Source: a virus. From it: a stretch of 22,179 nt of DNA. The stretch spans positions 1 to 22,179 of IMG/VR virus record IMGVR_UViG_3300033143_003059. One strand, 5' to 3'. A program made the position numbers and the translations under genes. The first letter of the stretch is position 1, and each line of letters begins with the position of its first letter. Below, piece after piece: positions 1 to 7,906 of the stretch. The notes beneath the pieces were generated by a model that worked only from the letters and a program-made list of their open reading frames with translations, searched no databases and had not been told where the DNA came from.

Positions 1-66
1 CTGGAGGGCTTTAGCTCCTAGTTTTAGATTCTCCTCTTCGTATGCCTGCAGTGAATTATCGTGCAT
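1..66 (-). CDS. Start of a further small ORF (partial)
   Basis: The ORF starts at ATG 66 and is open to the window edge (MHDNSLQAYEEENLKLGAKALQ). It overlaps the end of the coiled-coil gene by 11 bases, as in the rest of this run, and AGGA lies upstream. It cannot be identified from 22 residues. Confidence 0.5.
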   Translation of the reverse strand, partial: MHDNSLQAYEEENLKLGAKALQ

Positions 67-214
67 CCTCTATTTCCTGTATTTCTTTCTCTAGTTCCTG
101 CTGTTCTTCGTAGAGGGCGGCGAGCTTAGCTATCGCAAGCTCCATCTCCTGCTGATTCTTTCTTAGGTCTTCACCTAGTCTGCAAAGTTCTTCTGTGCGT
201 GGGTCTGGTGTCAT
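56..214 (-). CDS. Small coiled-coil protein (52 residues)
   Basis: Hand-translated. It starts MTPDPRTEELCRLGEDLRKN and continues as one long charged helix (QQEMELAIAKLAALYEEQQE), a clear coiled-coil pattern. It overlaps the previous gene (ATGA) and ends 11 bases into the next. One Cys at position 11. It may dimerise with a phage or host partner; function unknown. Confidence 0.65.
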   Translation of the reverse strand: MTPDPRTEELCRLGEDLRKNQQEMELAIAKLAALYEEQQELEKEIQEIEDAR

Positions 215-351
215 AGTATTACTTTCTTTGTTGTTTCTATATGTTTGGTTGTTGTGGTGATTACTTTGGGCTTATGTTCCTGTTTCTCTGGTTCAATGTA
301 AACCCTGCGTTTCTCCGCTAGTTTAAATATAAGCTTCTCTCTCTTGGTCAT
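211..351 (-). CDS. Small basic protein, unknown (46 residues)
   Basis: Hand-translated. It starts MTKREKLIFKLAEKRRVYIE and ends in a Thr/Lys-rich tail (TKKVIL). It is strongly basic. AGGAGG sits 4-5 bases before the ATG. Both ends overlap neighbours by 4 bases in the ATGA manner, so translation is probably coupled. No family is recognised. Confidence 0.65.
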   Translation of the reverse strand: MTKREKLIFKLAEKRRVYIEPEKQEHKPKVITTTTKHIETTKKVIL

Positions 352-545
352 CCTGCCTCCTGTGCTTCGTAAAGCTCGCTAAGGGTTTTGCCGTTGGAGT
401 CGAATGAATGGCTTGACTCAATAAACTCCAGCTCTGCCTCGGTAAACTTATAGCCTGTCCCGATGAGGTCGTAAATGCGCTCCCATTGCAGATCGTAGTC
501 TGAGTAGGGATTAGAGAAGCTTGATAGTTGTGATGGTTCGATCAT
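348..545 (-). CDS. Small acidic protein, unknown (65 residues)
   Basis: The product starts MIEPSQLSSFSNPYSDYDL, is acidic and Ser/Tyr-rich, and has a helical C-terminus (FTEAELEFIESSHSF). No Cys or membrane segment. A good ribosome site (AAAGGAAC before ATG) and an ATGA overlap with the next gene support it. Function is not recognised. Confidence 0.65.
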   Translation of the reverse strand: MIEPSQLSSFSNPYSDYDLQWERIYDLIGTGYKFTEAELEFIESSHSFDSNGKTLSELYEAQEAG

Positions 546-574
546 GTTGTTCCTTTTGTTTGTTGTTTCCCTTC

Positions 575-602
575 ACTTTAGGGAGGGAGGATTATTTGTC
601 AA
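575..602 (-). promoter_or_regulatory. Candidate promoter before the 65-residue gene
   Basis: A perfect -35 TTGACA (602-597) and TAAAGT (580-575, 4 of 6) are separated by 16 bases. A CCCT/AGGG hairpin overlaps the -10. The start would lie about 25 bases upstream of the 65-residue gene's ATG, giving it an independent promoter. Confidence 0.4.
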
Positions 603-604
603 CA

Positions 605-805
605 TTATTTCTTGTAGGTGATGCCGTTTATTTTCTCTGCCACCTTATAAGGCAGGATGAAGGTTTGCTTAATCGTCTCCCTTACCGCGTCCACTGGATA
701 GCCTCTTAGGTTTGTTACTGTTCCCTTGGGGAGTCGTATTCCCCAATGCTCCAGCTTCTCCCCTTCGGGCTTTCTTGGTCGTCCTCTTGTGTTTGGTGTA
801 GTCAT
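605..805 (-). CDS. Small DNA-binding-like protein with AT-hook motif
   Basis: The 66-residue protein begins MTTPNTRGRPRKPEGEK; RGRPRKP is a textbook AT-hook core that binds the minor groove of A/T-rich DNA. Residues 18-60 (EHWGIRLPKGTVTNLRGYPVDAV) faintly resemble a ribbon-helix-helix repressor core with IRLPKGTV as the strand. It may regulate phage or host genes. There is no Shine-Dalgarno sequence; only 6 bases separate it from the preceding gene, so coupling is likely. Confidence 0.55.
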   Translation of the reverse strand: MTTPNTRGRPRKPEGEKLEHWGIRLPKGTVTNLRGYPVDAVRETIKQTFILPYKVAEKINGITYKK

Positions 806-811
806 AAAGTT

Positions 812-1015
812 TTAGGCGGGGATGATCTCTACATTGTTAGGGCCGTATTCCTTGGCTAAGTCTTTAGCTATGCGGGCTGCCCTCTCGCCGTCAAAGCTGT
901 CAGCGTGTTCCTCGTTCACATAAGCGAAGGGGTTGAACATGTCAGTGGTGGCCTTTACCCACGACTCTGAGAAGCCTGCTTTGAGGTAGAATTTCTTTAC
1001 TTTAATCTTATTCAT
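812..1015 (-). CDS. Small protein, unknown (67 residues)
   Basis: The product starts MNKIKVKKFYLKAGFSESW and ends NNVEIIPA. It has a basic N-terminus, an aromatic middle (MFNPFAYVNEEHAD) and a helical part (AARIAKDLAKEYG). A good ribosome site (AAAGGA, 7 bases before ATG) supports the start. It leads the run of small genes after the structural module. No family is recognised. Confidence 0.65.
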   Translation of the reverse strand: MNKIKVKKFYLKAGFSESWVKATTDMFNPFAYVNEEHADSFDGERAARIAKDLAKEYGPNNVEIIPA

Positions 1016-1049
1016 TTGTCTGTCCTTTGTTTGGGTCGTTTGCCTTACG

Positions 1050-1120
1050 GCTCTTGTTGTTTGATGATGCTAGAAAAACATACCTCCATACCCATTGCAA
1101 GCTTTTTGTGAACTTTTATT
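1050..1120 (-). promoter_or_regulatory. Candidate promoter for the small-gene operon
   Basis: In the 214-base gap (1016-1229) an A/T-rich stretch (about 1108-1134, AATAATTAAATAAAAG) lies upstream of TTGCAA (about 1095-1100). A -10-like TTTTCT follows after 17 bases. The -35 is the same TTGCAA used for the scaffold gene, with an UP-like element; the -10 match is poor. GTTCAC at about 1105-1111 is a half-site of the palindrome seen in the two head promoters. No tRNA or other gene is seen in the gap. Confidence 0.3.
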
Positions 1121-1206
1121 TAATTATTTTCACTAAGCTATATACGCCTCTATATGGGGCTTGTGTTGCAGGTGTGATACAATTGCCCTATTAATCATTC
1201 AAAGGG

Positions 1207-1224
1207 CTTCAGCGGGAGCTGAGG
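1207..1224 (-). terminator. Possible weak terminator after the ADP-ribosyltransferase gene
   Basis: TCAGC and GCTGA (1209-1213 and 1218-1222) pair perfectly across GGGA, just after the TAG at 1230-1232. A further C-G pair lies at 1207/1224 with a wobble or mismatch between. On the minus strand only a short TTTG run follows, so termination would be weak. It marks the end of the structural genes. Confidence 0.3.
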
Positions 1225-1229
1225 GGGCT

Positions 1230-4200
1230 CTATTGACGCCTGCCACGCATAAGCTCTAGCGTACTTGCGGGAGAGTCGTCTGCCTGCAATATCTCAATGT
1301 CGAAATCATCAAATATAACAAAATTATGCGTTCCCTCTCCCTTGTCCCTGCTGGCTCTGTCTAAGTACTTAATCCCTCTTATACCCCTGTCAAGTAATGC
1401 CTCGGACGCCGCGGGCTGACTACCGCCTCTATACTCCGTGTAAAGGTTGTATATTCCCTGACCCTTGAGTTGCCCCTCATCCACTCCGGGGTTAATTTTC
1501 TTTACGCTCTCGATTACATCCTTAAGAGCTTCCCTGACTTTAGGGCTCTGCTCTGATAGCGGCTTATCCCATAAAAGATAATCTTCCTGCTTAGGCTTCA
1601 AGTCTACCTTAAATGTGGTGCCGCCAACTTCCTCCCTGTAGTTGACGCGATCCCTGAACCTTTCAAATGATTTTGTTATTTTATTTATATTCTCCTGTGA
1701 AACACCCTGATCCTCAAGCCTAGCAATATATACTTCTGGCGTTCCATAGGCTCCGGGCTTCGCTAAAGCTTCAACGGCATTACGATCAGCCCAATCCAAG
1801 TCCATTATATCGATCTTCTTTCCGTCTATCTCGTAAACGTGGTCTATCTTTGATAGTGTTGATCTGTATATATTAGCAACCTGCTTACTGTCTGTAAAAT
1901 ACAATCCGTGTCCAAACGCCTGATTGCCCTCTCCTGTGCCTATTTTACTTAAGCTAAATTTATCAAAAGGCTTACTAGGACTCCCGTGAAAAGCTGGATG
2001 GGCAAACACTAACCCTCTCTGACCTCTTGGCTGTCCAAAGAGAGCATCACCCTGCGCTGGAGCATAGCCTATCATTGTATCAACATCGAAATTCTTTGTT
2101 GTCCTTCTCTCGCTGTTGTTGGGAACGTCCCAGCCCTGCCAAGCACCTTCTAGGCTTTTGCCGTCTCTCTTGCGCTTCTCACCCATTAAAGCCCTAGTCT
2201 GGTCGCTAACTTCAAAGTCTGGGTTATTATCAAACTGCTGTAAATCTACCAACACTTCAGTCTGTATCTGGTCGGCTGTCTTATTACCCGTTCTCCCTTC
2301 CTGCATGGCTACTTGAATATTCGCATTGATTGCGTCCATATCCCTAACCTGCATCTGTATCTCATTCTTCTTGTTGATGACAAACCCACCCTCTGCTACA
2401 GCGTAGCGCCTGCGCAGTTCCGGGGATTGTCTTGGGCCTGTCTTTGTCTCATATCTAAAAGTCATTGCCTGCCTGTTAAGGGCATCTGCCTCCACTTTAT
2501 CTATCCAAGCCCTAGCCTCTGCCTGCTTGCTCTTCGGGAATTGCTCAACCCATACTGTCTTAACGTTCTCTGGGATGGCTCCACGTATTACAGCCTGCCC
2601 CCGCTCGATGGGGATGCCTGCGTTTTTAGCTGTCTTTATCAAGTCTCCCTCCCTGAGTTTTGTCTGCTTCTTTAGCTCTGGGGCTATAACTGGCTGACCT
2701 GTAGACACAGGATCGTTTTTAAGGTCATCCACAGCGCCTTTACGGGTCTTTACGTCCTTGGGGCTGGTGTAGGTCTTCAGCGCATCATCAACGGCCTTAT
2801 TGAGTGTTCTAGCCTCCTGCTGCCAAATCCTATACTGCTCCCGAACATACTTGCCTGTGGGGGTGTTGGCCGCTTGGTCTATGCTCTTTGCGTAGCTTGG
2901 GGTATTTCTGGGCTGTTTGCCCATGAAGTTGAGTAGTTGCTGCCTGCCTGCGTGTACCACCTTCTGCGCCCATACCGGCATCTTAGGGCTGAATACACTT
3001 TGATTGCTCGCCATATCAATACCTGCCTGCGCTCCATAGTATTCCACTACCGCCTGCTCAAAGCTTTCTATTCGTGGGGCTCCGCTTGCATCTGCCTCTC
3101 TATTGTAAGCATCTACAAAGTTTGACAGCTCCTTATTTACCTTCACCTCTCCCGTGTCAGTCTGGAGGGCTCTGCCTTTCGGGTCTTCAAATCTCTTTGC
3201 TTCTCTCTGTATAATACTTGGGTCACTCTTCATTACCTGAGTCATAGCTACATGCCCCAACTCTTCCCCGATAATGCGTAAACCTTCAGCCCCAGAGAAA
3301 TCCTGATCTGAATTAAGCATAATCACATTGTCATCCGCAAAGTATAGGGCTCCGTTGTTAAACTCTCCAGCTACATCGGGCTTAGACTTTAGCGCCTCAA
3401 CAGCCCTACCAAAGTCTTTATTATCTAAAAGTATTATATCGTCCGGTAAGAATCCCGCCTCCTGCGCCTGACCCAATGCTGCTTTTACCTCGTTTGGCAT
3501 AGCCTCTAGCTTCTTGCTCTGGTCTATGTCCATTAGGGCCTGACTCTTCCTTGAGTTGATTTCCTGCTGGGCTAGGTTAAAGCTTCCTTTTGATCGTGCT
3601 GTCATTTCGCCTGTCAAGGGGTCTACAAGCCTCGTAGAAGCGCCTGCGCCTGATTCCCCTAGTGTTGCCCCTAATGCGCCGCCAAAAGCCGCTCCTGTGC
3701 CGAATGCCTCGCCAAGCCCCCCAGCGTCTAACCCTCTAAGGTTTGCTTCTGCTGCGTTAAGGATACCTGCTTGGGTTCCATCTACTACCGCATTGAATAA
3801 TACGTCTCCCGCTTGAGTGCCTCCCAGTCTGGATGCTATACCCGCCAGCTTGCTTCCGTGTTCTTGGTGGAGGATGTCTAAAAATCTTTTCTGTCTAGTT
3901 GGATTTGCTAGTGCTGAGGCTACTGCCTGTGTCTTTACTCCCAAGTTCTTTAAGCCTCTGCCTGCTAATTCTGCGGTCTTACCGCCAACAATACCGCCTA
4001 ATGCTGTGGCTGTGGCCTTTCCGCCTGTGCCTGCTACGTCTACTATTGCCGTTGTGCTTAAGGCGCTCTTCCCTCTCTGCTTGACCGCCTTGCCGAGCTT
4101 CTCCGCCCCAGAGCCTACAGTCTTCATTGTAAATCCTAGGGGTTTACCTGCTACTTTAGCCGTTCCCTTTATTACGCCTCTAGCTATAGACCGTGGAGCC

Positions 4201-4946
4201 TGCCCCATCTTCTGCGCAGCTATGCCTAGCTTACCCATTCTTCCTATCTGACCTATTGGGCCTGTCAGGTTTAGCGGGTCGCTTACAACCTCTGCTACCG
4301 CTAAAGCATCTTCGTCTACCGTCTTGGGGTCGATGATAATACCCTTATTGATTCTATTCTGCAGATCCTCGTTCTCAATCTTGCGTCTAAACTCTCTACG
4401 CTTTTCCTCAATGTCGGAAACAGCAAAGTCTCCTATGGCTCCAGCTAAGTTCTCTGCAGCCTTGCCGATTCCAACAACATTACGCGCCAAACCCTCAGCC
4501 CCCACCTTAACGTCCTCAATCATCATATCGAGGCGCTCCTGCGGGCTTCCGAATGCTAGGGTCTTTCCGCGTCTAACGGCATTCCTAACTAAAGACCCGG
4601 CTATACTAGACAAACCCCTACCCGCTCCAGCCACGAAATCCCCCGTTTTCTGAAGGGCAGTCTTATCTGCGTCTTGAGATAAAAACTCATTAAAACTAGG
4701 TAGGGCTGGATTATTAATCTTAGCCTCCCTCCATGCGTCTGCAAGTTCTGTGTCAAACTCGTCTGCTATGTTGTTATACTGAAGTTCTGCAAACTGATCC
4801 TCTGTAACCAAACCAAAGTCTTCCGGGTTGAAAGACTCAGGAGATGAACTAACCTCGACCAATCCCAAGGATGCGGGGTCAAAGCCTTGCTGTGCTGGTT
4901 CTATTTCAACTAGCCCTAAAGATGCTGGATCAAAGCCGTTTGCCAT
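1230..4946 (-). CDS. Large virion protein with C-terminal ADP-ribosyltransferase (ART-PolyVal-like)
   Basis: The 1238-residue protein is the third of the probable ejection set. N-terminal tandem repeats with FDPASLGLVE (residues 4-37) plus a diverged copy (38-49) precede a long Gly/Ala-rich helical region (about 100-450) and charged helices. At 561-565 it has EELGH, close to HExxH but with Glu in place of the first His. The C-terminal part (about 985-1215) matches phage polyvalent ADP-ribosyltransferase domains: FHGSP (His987), FDKFSLSKIGTGEG, GHGLYFT (Tyr1016), GIKYLDRASRDKGEG and THNFVIFDD. These transfer ADP-ribose from NAD to host targets in related phage proteins. The start overlaps the preceding stop (TAATG). 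The toxin-like enzyme riding on an ejected protein suggests modification of host proteins at DNA entry; the target is unknown. Confidence 0.8.
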   Translation of the reverse strand: MANGFDPASLGLVEIEPAQQGFDPASLGLVEVSSSPESFNPEDFGLVTEDQFAELQYNNIADEFDTELADAWREAKINNPALPSFNEFLSQDADKTALQKTGDFVAGAGRGLSSIAGSLVRNAVRRGKTLAFGSPQERLDMMIEDVKVGAEGLARNVVGIGKAAENLAGAIGDFAVSDIEEKRREFRRKIENEDLQNRINKGIIIDPKTVDEDALAVAEVVSDPLNLTGPIGQIGRMGKLGIAAQKMGQAPRSIARGVIKGTAKVAGKPLGFTMKTVGSGAEKLGKAVKQRGKSALSTTAIVDVAGTGGKATATALGGIVGGKTAELAGRGLKNLGVKTQAVASALANPTRQKRFLDILHQEHGSKLAGIASRLGGTQAGDVLFNAVVDGTQAGILNAAEANLRGLDAGGLGEAFGTGAAFGGALGATLGESGAGASTRLVDPLTGEMTARSKGSFNLAQQEINSRKSQALMDIDQSKKLEAMPNEVKAALGQAQEAGFLPDDIILLDNKDFGRAVEALKSKPDVAGEFNNGALYFADDNVIMLNSDQDFSGAEGLRIIGEELGHVAMTQVMKSDPSIIQREAKRFEDPKGRALQTDTGEVKVNKELSNFVDAYNREADASGAPRIESFEQAVVEYYGAQAGIDMASNQSVFSPKMPVWAQKVVHAGRQQLLNFMGKQPRNTPSYAKSIDQAANTPTGKYVREQYRIWQQEARTLNKAVDDALKTYTSPKDVKTRKGAVDDLKNDPVSTGQPVIAPELKKQTKLREGDLIKTAKNAGIPIERGQAVIRGAIPENVKTVWVEQFPKSKQAEARAWIDKVEADALNRQAMTFRYETKTGPRQSPELRRRYAVAEGGFVINKKNEIQMQVRDMDAINANIQVAMQEGRTGNKTADQIQTEVLVDLQQFDNNPDFEVSDQTRALMGEKRKRDGKSLEGAWQGWDVPNNSERRTTKNFDVDTMIGYAPAQGDALFGQPRGQRGLVFAHPAFHGSPSKPFDKFSLSKIGTGEGNQAFGHGLYFTDSKQVANIYRSTLSKIDHVYEIDGKKIDIMDLDWADRNAVEALAKPGAYGTPEVYIARLEDQGVSQENINKITKSFERFRDRVNYREEVGGTTFKVDLKPKQEDYLLWDKPLSEQSPKVREALKDVIESVKKINPGVDEGQLKGQGIYNLYTEYRGGSQPAASEALLDRGIRGIKYLDRASRDKGEGTHNFVIFDDFDIEILQADDSPASTLELMRGRRQ
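4800..4937 (-). repeat. N-terminal tandem repeats of the large virion protein
   Basis: Two 17-residue units starting GFDPASLGLVE and a third diverged copy (SFNPEDFGLVTE) sit back to back at residues 4-20, 21-37 and 38-49. Similar short FDP-type repeats occur at the N-termini of other phage internal proteins and may dock the protein inside the capsid. The repeats are nearly identical at the protein level, so they may have expanded recently. Confidence 0.75.
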
Positions 4947-6319
4947 TACTCTGGTTTCTTAAATCTTCTACCGTCTGGAAGTTCAATTGTTGCGCCCACT
5001 GGTGCATCCTGAACAACTTGAGCAATATTCTGGAAGGTTGCTGGTATCACACCTGAACCCTGACCACCTCTTACTGCTGGCTGTTTAACTAAAGCCTTCT
5101 GGAGCGCTTTGGGTAATGGTATGCCCTGATTCTCTAGGTCTGCCGCTACGCTTTGAAGGGCTCTCTGCCTTGTGTCCCTGAAGTCGTTTAGCTGTTTAAC
5201 AAAGTCATCCCTCGAAAGGTCTGGGTTAAGGGTTCCAGCCTGACTCTCCAAGAGCGCTAATTCCTGATTAGATACCTGCCCAAGCGTTGCTCCGCTTTTC
5301 TTAATATCCTTAAGGGCTGTGAACGCTGCATCTGCTTTAACACGCTTAACAAGCTGACCAATCTTACCCGCGTCTGTGAAAGTTGAGAATGGGAGGGCTC
5401 TGATAACTTCACCCCTACCGCCTGTTGCCGGGAAGAATGAACTCTGCTGATCTACCACCGCAATAATCTCGTCAACCGCGTCTGTAATATCGTCAAACTT
5501 CTGGGAGGCATCTATCGCCGCGTTAAACTTGGCCCGCTCCTCATCTATGAAAGCTTTATTATTCTTCTCGAACGCCTGAGTCTGGGCTCTAACCTCACCC
5601 TCAAGCTTTGCTAGTTTAAGCTGGGCTGATTTCTTCGCGGTTTCACCCGCCGCGGCCTCTAGGTCTGCTTTAGCCTGTGCGAGTTCTACCTGTTTGGTTG
5701 CAATGTCTAACCCCATCTTCATGCGTTCTGCCTTGGCCTTGGGGTCTGCCTGTGCCGCTCGGTTGGATTTTAGACTCTGGAATATTGTGAAGTTTGAATC
5801 CCCCCTATCCATTCCAGCCTGAACCGTAGCTTGCTCTGATTCTGATAGCCCCATAGCTGATAAGCCGTTAAGAGCGTTGCCCTGCCTAATGTTTTCAAGG
5901 TCGCTTTCAAACTGTCCAAACTCCTCAGAGAAGCTTTCAACAGTCTCCCCCGCTACTTGTGCTTGTGGCCGTCTTATGGCTGTCTGTTGCTGTGTTGCCT
6001 CAGTCCCGGCTATAGTGCCTGCTACATTGGCCTCTCTCTGGGCCTGCTCTGATCCAAACTGGTCTAACTGTTGCTGAAACTGTATGCCTGCCTTAATACC
6101 CTGCATGTCTGCTAAGGCCCCCATCTGCTGTTTCCTTTCGCCTGATGAAAATGCCTCTAATAGACCTGCCGCTTGATCGTCGGGTATAACTCCCGCCCTC
6201 TGCATGGCACCAAGCTCCTGCTCTGCGGTTTGAACCGCAAGCTCTCTCTGTTGTCTCTGCTGGCGACCCTGTTGGATAGCCTGCCCGAACTGATTAAATA
6301 TGCTCTCTATAGTAGCCAT
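4946..6319 (-). CDS. Probable ejection protein 2, coiled coil
   Basis: The 457-residue protein is Gln/Ala/Glu-rich with long helices and coiled coils (about 15-60 and 190-270). Residues about 344-360 contain ATLGQVSNQELALLES, a motif common in phage DNA transfer/ejection proteins (gaLGqvSd-e-LalL pattern). The C-terminus ends LPDGRRFKKPE, also recurrent in such proteins. It lies between ejection proteins 1 and 3 and its stop is coupled to the next start (TAATG). Ribosome site weak (AAGAAAGA). It is expected inside the capsid, to be ejected to form a channel across the periplasm. It has no signal peptide. Confidence 0.65.
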   Translation of the reverse strand: MATIESIFNQFGQAIQQGRQQRQQRELAVQTAEQELGAMQRAGVIPDDQAAGLLEAFSSGERKQQMGALADMQGIKAGIQFQQQLDQFGSEQAQREANVAGTIAGTEATQQQTAIRRPQAQVAGETVESFSEEFGQFESDLENIRQGNALNGLSAMGLSESEQATVQAGMDRGDSNFTIFQSLKSNRAAQADPKAKAERMKMGLDIATKQVELAQAKADLEAAAGETAKKSAQLKLAKLEGEVRAQTQAFEKNNKAFIDEERAKFNAAIDASQKFDDITDAVDEIIAVVDQQSSFFPATGGRGEVIRALPFSTFTDAGKIGQLVKRVKADAAFTALKDIKKSGATLGQVSNQELALLESQAGTLNPDLSRDDFVKQLNDFRDTRQRALQSVAADLENQGIPLPKALQKALVKQPAVRGGQGSGVIPATFQNIAQVVQDAPVGATIELPDGRRFKKPE

Positions 6320-6337
6320 GATATTTTATCTTTCTTA

Positions 6338-7135
6338 TTAGCTGAATAAACCTTGAATCTTCTCACCAACAACATCCCCGAACGCGGGAGCCGCCAAACT
6401 TCCGAAGCCCTTAAGAAGTTTGCCTCCGATACCGCCTGTCCTCCGGCCTGCGAGCATGTTTTGGGCATCTGCCCCGGCTTGGAAGATGTCCTGTGAAAGT
6501 CCTACGCCTGCGCTTAGTGCGCCCTGACCTAAGTTCTGTCCTGCCTGCATTAACATACCCGGTGTTATACCAGCTGCGTCTCTGGGATCAAGGAATAAGC
6601 TTCCCCTATTGGCTATACCCTGCTGTCTTAGACCGCTCTCCAGTCCTAAGAAACTCTGTCCTGCCTGTAGGTTTCTAAGCCTTCTGTTCTGGTCTGCGTC
6701 AATACGTCTTACAAGCTCGTCTTCAATGGCGGCTGCGTCTCTAAAGCGCCCTCTGCTTGTGAAGGCTCCGCGTGATGCTTCTCGTAAGGCTCTTTCCTCG
6801 TCAAAGCTAATGCCCTGTCCTACGCGCCCCAGAACATCCTGCTGCATTGCCTGAAAGATAGGGCTCTCAAGCATAGCCTCCTGTTGGGCTATCCCGCTGA
6901 ATAATTCAGGGTTAAACTGCATCTGCGCCTCCCTGATTCTAGGCATGGCACCTATATTAATATCTAATGCAGTATCTGCTGCGGTTCTGCCAGCCTGTCC
7001 TGCCGACTCAACCCCCTGAGTTAATAGGCGTCCCTGCGCTCTGGCTAGGTTCTCGCCTATCCCTATTCCTACGTCTGCAACCGCCCTAGGGTCGAGTGCC
7101 GCTTCCTGTACCTTCTTGCCTTTTAAAAATGACAT
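6338..7135 (-). CDS. Probable ejection protein 1 (T7 gp14-like position)
   Basis: The 265-residue protein is Ala/Gly/Gln-rich and helical, with IGIGENLARAQGRLL, repeated Gly-Gln turns (QAGQNLGQGALSAGVGLSQDIF) and a C-terminal Gly/Ala-rich part (GGIGGKLLKGFGSLAAPAFGDVVG) that could insert in membranes. Such small, Gly-rich virion proteins sit with two larger ones downstream, as T7 gp14-gp15-gp16, and are ejected into the host with the DNA. A strong ribosome site (AGGAGA) precedes the start. There is no specific family match that I can name; the assignment is by context. Confidence 0.5.
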   Translation of the reverse strand: MSFLKGKKVQEAALDPRAVADVGIGIGENLARAQGRLLTQGVESAGQAGRTAADTALDINIGAMPRIREAQMQFNPELFSGIAQQEAMLESPIFQAMQQDVLGRVGQGISFDEERALREASRGAFTSRGRFRDAAAIEDELVRRIDADQNRRLRNLQAGQSFLGLESGLRQQGIANRGSLFLDPRDAAGITPGMLMQAGQNLGQGALSAGVGLSQDIFQAGADAQNMLAGRRTGGIGGKLLKGFGSLAAPAFGDVVGEKIQGLFS

Positions 7136-7147
7136 AATATTTTTCTC

Positions 7148-7906
7148 CTAGTAAACCTCTGTTATAACTGAGTGGTTGAAATAAGCCGTTCCATTGTAGG
7201 CTAGATTTGACTGAACATTGTTGTCGGTTATCGTTACCGTTAGTGTGGCTGTCGCTGTGGTAGACACATCGGTTCCGTGGTTAATTGTTCCAGATGCGGT
7301 CGTGTTGGTTCCCGATGAAGATCCGTTGATCTTTACAAAGTTGAAGGTTGCAGAGCAGAAATTTTGAAATGTTGGGTTTGGGCCTCCTGAGAAATAAACC
7401 GTTCCCGATATTCTGCTTGCCGCCGCAAGCGTCTTAGATGTTGTTACATTAATAGTGCTGGACGTTCCGGATGTAGGGGCTACGTCTGTCCCTGATAACA
7501 GCTCTGAAGGAACAAAGCCCGCTGCTGACGGATCAATTTCCTCTGTCGTTCCTGCTGTGTCTACATATCTAAGGAGTGATCCCACTGTAGTAAGAACTGT
7601 ATCTCTGCGCACAACCCTGTCTAACACGTCCTGATTGAGCTTTACGTAGGTCACAGCCCCGTCTGCTATCTTAGCCGCAGTAATAGAACCGTCTCCAATA
7701 ATAGCGTCTGCATTAATCTGATCTAATACATCTTGTGCAAGTTTATCTGATGTTACCGCGCCGTCTGCTAATTGATTAGTGTTAATCGCTCCGTCATTAA
7801 CCGTAACGCTCGGAAGTCCTAGCCTGTTAAGCTTTGAGAGGTCATTGGTTTCCCCGTTAACCTCGTCGTAGGTGTAGCCTCTTGTGGTTGTTGTTTCTCC
7901 GCTCAT
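7148..7906 (-). CDS. Tail fibre-like protein with DGAVTxxKL repeats
   Basis: The 252-residue product has two repeats of the form A-DGAVT-[SY]-x-KL-x-QDVLD (about 43-66 and 75-98), a motif common in phage tail fibres, followed by a Thr/Ser-rich beta C-terminal half (ATATLTVTITDNNVQSN). A strong ribosome site (GGAGG, 6 bases before ATG) supports the start. It follows the 192-residue gene (TAATG overlap) and precedes the ejection-protein genes. The role is probably a fibre or fibre-adaptor on the tail. Confidence 0.65.
   Translation of the reverse strand: MSGETTTTRGYTYDEVNGETNDLSKLNRLGLPSVTVNDGAINTNQLADGAVTSDKLAQDVLDQINADAIIGDGSITAAKIADGAVTYVKLNQDVLDRVVRRDTVLTTVGSLLRYVDTAGTTEEIDPSAAGFVPSELLSGTDVAPTSGTSSTINVTTSKTLAAASRISGTVYFSGGPNPTFQNFCSATFNFVKINGSSSGTNTTASGTINHGTDVSTTATATLTVTITDNNVQSNLAYNGTAYFNHSVITEVY

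Noticed and set aside
1016-1229. tRNA or small RNA in the largest gap
   Set aside because: No cloverleaf or anticodon arm could be drawn; only weak hairpins and A/T-rich tracts are visible.
2313-2675. 120-residue open frame on the plus strand
   Set aside because: It lies fully inside the 1238-residue virion gene, its product is Cys/Leu/Ser-rich with no domain, and it has no neighbours on that strand.
3817-4251. 144-residue hydrophobic plus-strand frame
   Set aside because: It is the antisense shadow of the Ala/Gly-rich part of the large virion protein; the Pro/Ala bias arises from GGx/GCx codons read backwards.
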